Source of the DNA: Bacillota bacterium
GTDB lineage: Bacteria; Bacillota; Clostridia; Christensenellales; CAG-138
Direction of reading: 5' to 3'
Assembly: GCA_023426265.1 (NCBI GenBank)
Contig: JAFABA010000212.1
Location: forward strand, 1-15,459
Length of the DNA: 15,459 bases
This document shows positions 14,386 to 15,459 of this stretch, piece by piece. The position numbers were made by a program, and so were the translations under genes. The notes below the pieces were generated by a model. That model worked only from the letters and a program-made list of their open reading frames with translations. It searched no databases and was not told where the DNA came from. Each line of letters opens with the position of its first letter. The stretch's first letter is position 1.

Positions 14386-14414
14386 AAAAAGCTTTATCAA
14401 CAGGCCATAGTGTG

Positions 14415-15002
14415 TTAGCCGCCCATCATGTCGTTTAAAGCAACAGGTATGGCGCCGAGTAACTCCGCGTCCTCTGTTTCGTGCGAAACAAGCACGATCA
14501 GGGGCGCGGCGCTTTTGATATGCGCGGCAACGCGTGAACGCAATTCTTTATCGAGCCCGTTGAAGGGTTCATCCAGCAGAAGCAAGTCCCCGCCGTACGC
14601 CAAAGCGCGCGCAAGCGCCAGCCGCCGCTGCATGCCGCCGGAAAGCTCATCCGGATAGCTTTGCGCAACGTCCGTAAGCTCCATGCGGGAAAGCCACTCG
14701 CGGGCCGTTTTTTCGCTCTCTTCTGTTTTTTTTAATACGCACCGGACGTTTTCAAGCGCCGTGCACCAGGGCAGCAGCCGGTCTTCCTGGAACGCCATGC
14801 CGATCCGTAGGCCGCCAAGCCCTTCCATGCTGCCCGAATATGGTCTGTGCAGCCCCGCAAGCACCCGCAGCAGCAGCGTCTTGCCGCGGCCGGATGGGCC
14901 GGTAACCCAAATGGCGCCGCGCTCGGGCAGCGCAAAAGAGAGCCGGTTTAACACCGTCTGGGAGGCATACCCTGCCATGACGTCCACAAGCCGGATACTC
15001 AT
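14415..15002 (-). CDS. ABC transporter ATP-binding protein, NitT/TauT (SsuB/TauB-like) family
   Basis: A 195-residue compact ATPase. It shows Walker A GPSGRGKT (35-42), Q-loop Gln72 in FQEDRLLPW (the 'Q..RLLPW' wording is typical of the nitrate/sulfonate/taurine group), signature LSGGM (120-124), Walker B LLLLDE (140-145) and switch His174 (VSHETEDA). It ends soon after the H-loop region and lacks the C-terminal 40-60 residues of many SsuB/TauB proteins; the fold core is complete, so it should be functional. The start overlaps the stop codon of the upstream permease (ATGA), with GGGAGGG about nine bases before it. It powers import with the permease; the substrate (sulfonate, nitrate, a thiamine precursor or other) cannot be told from these two genes. 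Confidence 0.88.
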   Translation of the reverse strand: MSIRLVDVMAGYASQTVLNRLSFALPERGAIWVTGPSGRGKTLLLRVLAGLHRPYSGSMEGLGGLRIGMAFQEDRLLPWCTALENVRCVLKKTEESEKTAREWLSRMELTDVAQSYPDELSGGMQRRLALARALAYGGDLLLLDEPFNGLDKELRSRVAAHIKSAAPLIVLVSHETEDAELLGAIPVALNDMMGG

Positions 15003-15459
15003 GTGTTTTTGCCCTCCCGTCTCCTTTTCAAGCGCCGGAAGAACCCAAGCAGCAGCCCTTCAAACAGCACGGAGAGCGCCACCATCACTGCCGTCCACGC
15101 GAACATATCCGGAATTTCCAGGTAGCTTTTGCTTTCCACAAGATGTTTGCCGATCGAACTCGCCGTGCGCGCGATCACCTCCGCGGCCACCCCCGCCTTC
15201 CATGCGAACCCTAACCCCGTGGCGCACGCCGCAAGCAAATTCGGCAGCACGGAAGGAAAATAGACGAGCCGCAACGTTTTCAGCCTGCCGAACCGGAACA
15301 GCCGTGCCATCTCCAACAGGTTTTGGTCGGTGGCGCGTATGCCTTCCTGCACGTTTGCCCAGACCATCGGCAACACCATGACGAACGCCGCAAACATGGG
15401 CACGAGCTGTTCGTGCAGCCAAAGCACCATCAGGAGCGCGAATGTTGCGACGGGCGTCG
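14999..15459 (-). CDS. ABC transporter permease, NitT/TauT (SsuC/TauC-like) family, C-terminal part
   Basis: The last 152 codons of a BPD_transp_1 permease; the N-terminal part is beyond the right edge. The visible part begins with membrane-type sequence (TPVATFALLMVLWLHEQ). It contains the family EAA loop with 'NLLEMARLFRFGRLKTLRLV' and 'YFPSVLPNLLAACATGLGFAWKAGVAAEVIA', then a final helix (AVMVALSVLFEGLLLGFF) and a basic tail. The wording 'GLGFAWKAGVAAEVIA' is characteristic of SsuC/TauC-type subunits. It overlaps the ATPase gene by four bases, so the two are translationally coupled. The internal Met at 15430 is not the start, since family sequence continues upstream of it. A substrate-binding lipoprotein gene is expected nearby outside the window. 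Confidence 0.85.
   Translation of the reverse strand, partial: TPVATFALLMVLWLHEQLVPMFAAFVMVLPMVWANVQEGIRATDQNLLEMARLFRFGRLKTLRLVYFPSVLPNLLAACATGLGFAWKAGVAAEVIARTASSIGKHLVESKSYLEIPDMFAWTAVMVALSVLFEGLLLGFFRRLKRRREGKNT

Overview
The window is a chromosomal segment of moderately high GC content, except for an AT-rich first ~340 bases. It most likely comes from an anaerobic, endospore-forming member of the Bacillota (class Clostridia in the broad sense). The evidence is the start of an alpha/beta-type small acid-soluble spore protein at the left edge, a LysM-CAP secreted protein, near-perfect AGGAGG ribosome binding sites, lipoprotein signal peptides, a Bacillus-type LexA box and a Rex-like operator. 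I cannot name a genus. No rRNA, tRNA, CRISPR array, insertion sequence or phage gene is visible.

Layout. Positions 1-964 hold two divergent envelope/spore genes: the truncated SASP (minus) and a secreted LysM-CAP protein (plus) ending at a hairpin terminator. Positions 1072-2376 hold a Y-family DNA polymerase (dinB type) with a good sigma-A promoter and a LexA box at the predicted transcription start, so it looks SOS-controlled. Positions 2481-8576 hold a complete five-gene oligopeptide importer in the order A-B-C-D-F. It has a promoter, a terminator-like hairpin in the leader, a second strong hairpin between the binding protein and the first permease, translational coupling from B onward, and a final terminator. 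A 49-codon reading frame of unknown function follows on the minus strand.

Positions 8893-12065 are the most interesting part. A secreted lipoprotein flavoenzyme (FMN-binding domain plus a fumarate-reductase-like FAD domain) is divergent from a MerR-family regulator. The flavoenzyme promoter has the 19-bp -35/-10 spacer typical of MerR-activated promoters, with a 21-bp dyad inside it. A Rex-like operator overlaps the predicted transcription start. Together these suggest an inducible terminal reductase for extracellular anaerobic respiration, sensed both by substrate (MerR) and by redox state (Rex or a Crp/Fnr protein). The active site keeps the catalytic arginines and one histidine of fumarate reductase but has Met where a substrate-binding His usually lies, so the acceptor is probably not fumarate.

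Positions 12066-15459 hold a frameshifted remnant resembling the end of a CPBP (CAAX-protease-like) membrane protein, a YbaK/ProX-type aminoacyl-tRNA deacylase, a divergent M20 amidohydrolase with its own promoter, a 150-bp cluster of five hairpins that looks like a dispersed repeat, and the ATPase and partial permease of a NitT/TauT-type ABC importer that runs off the right edge. The peptide importer and the M20 amidohydrolase could act in the same general peptide and amino-acid scavenging, but nothing in the sequence ties them together.
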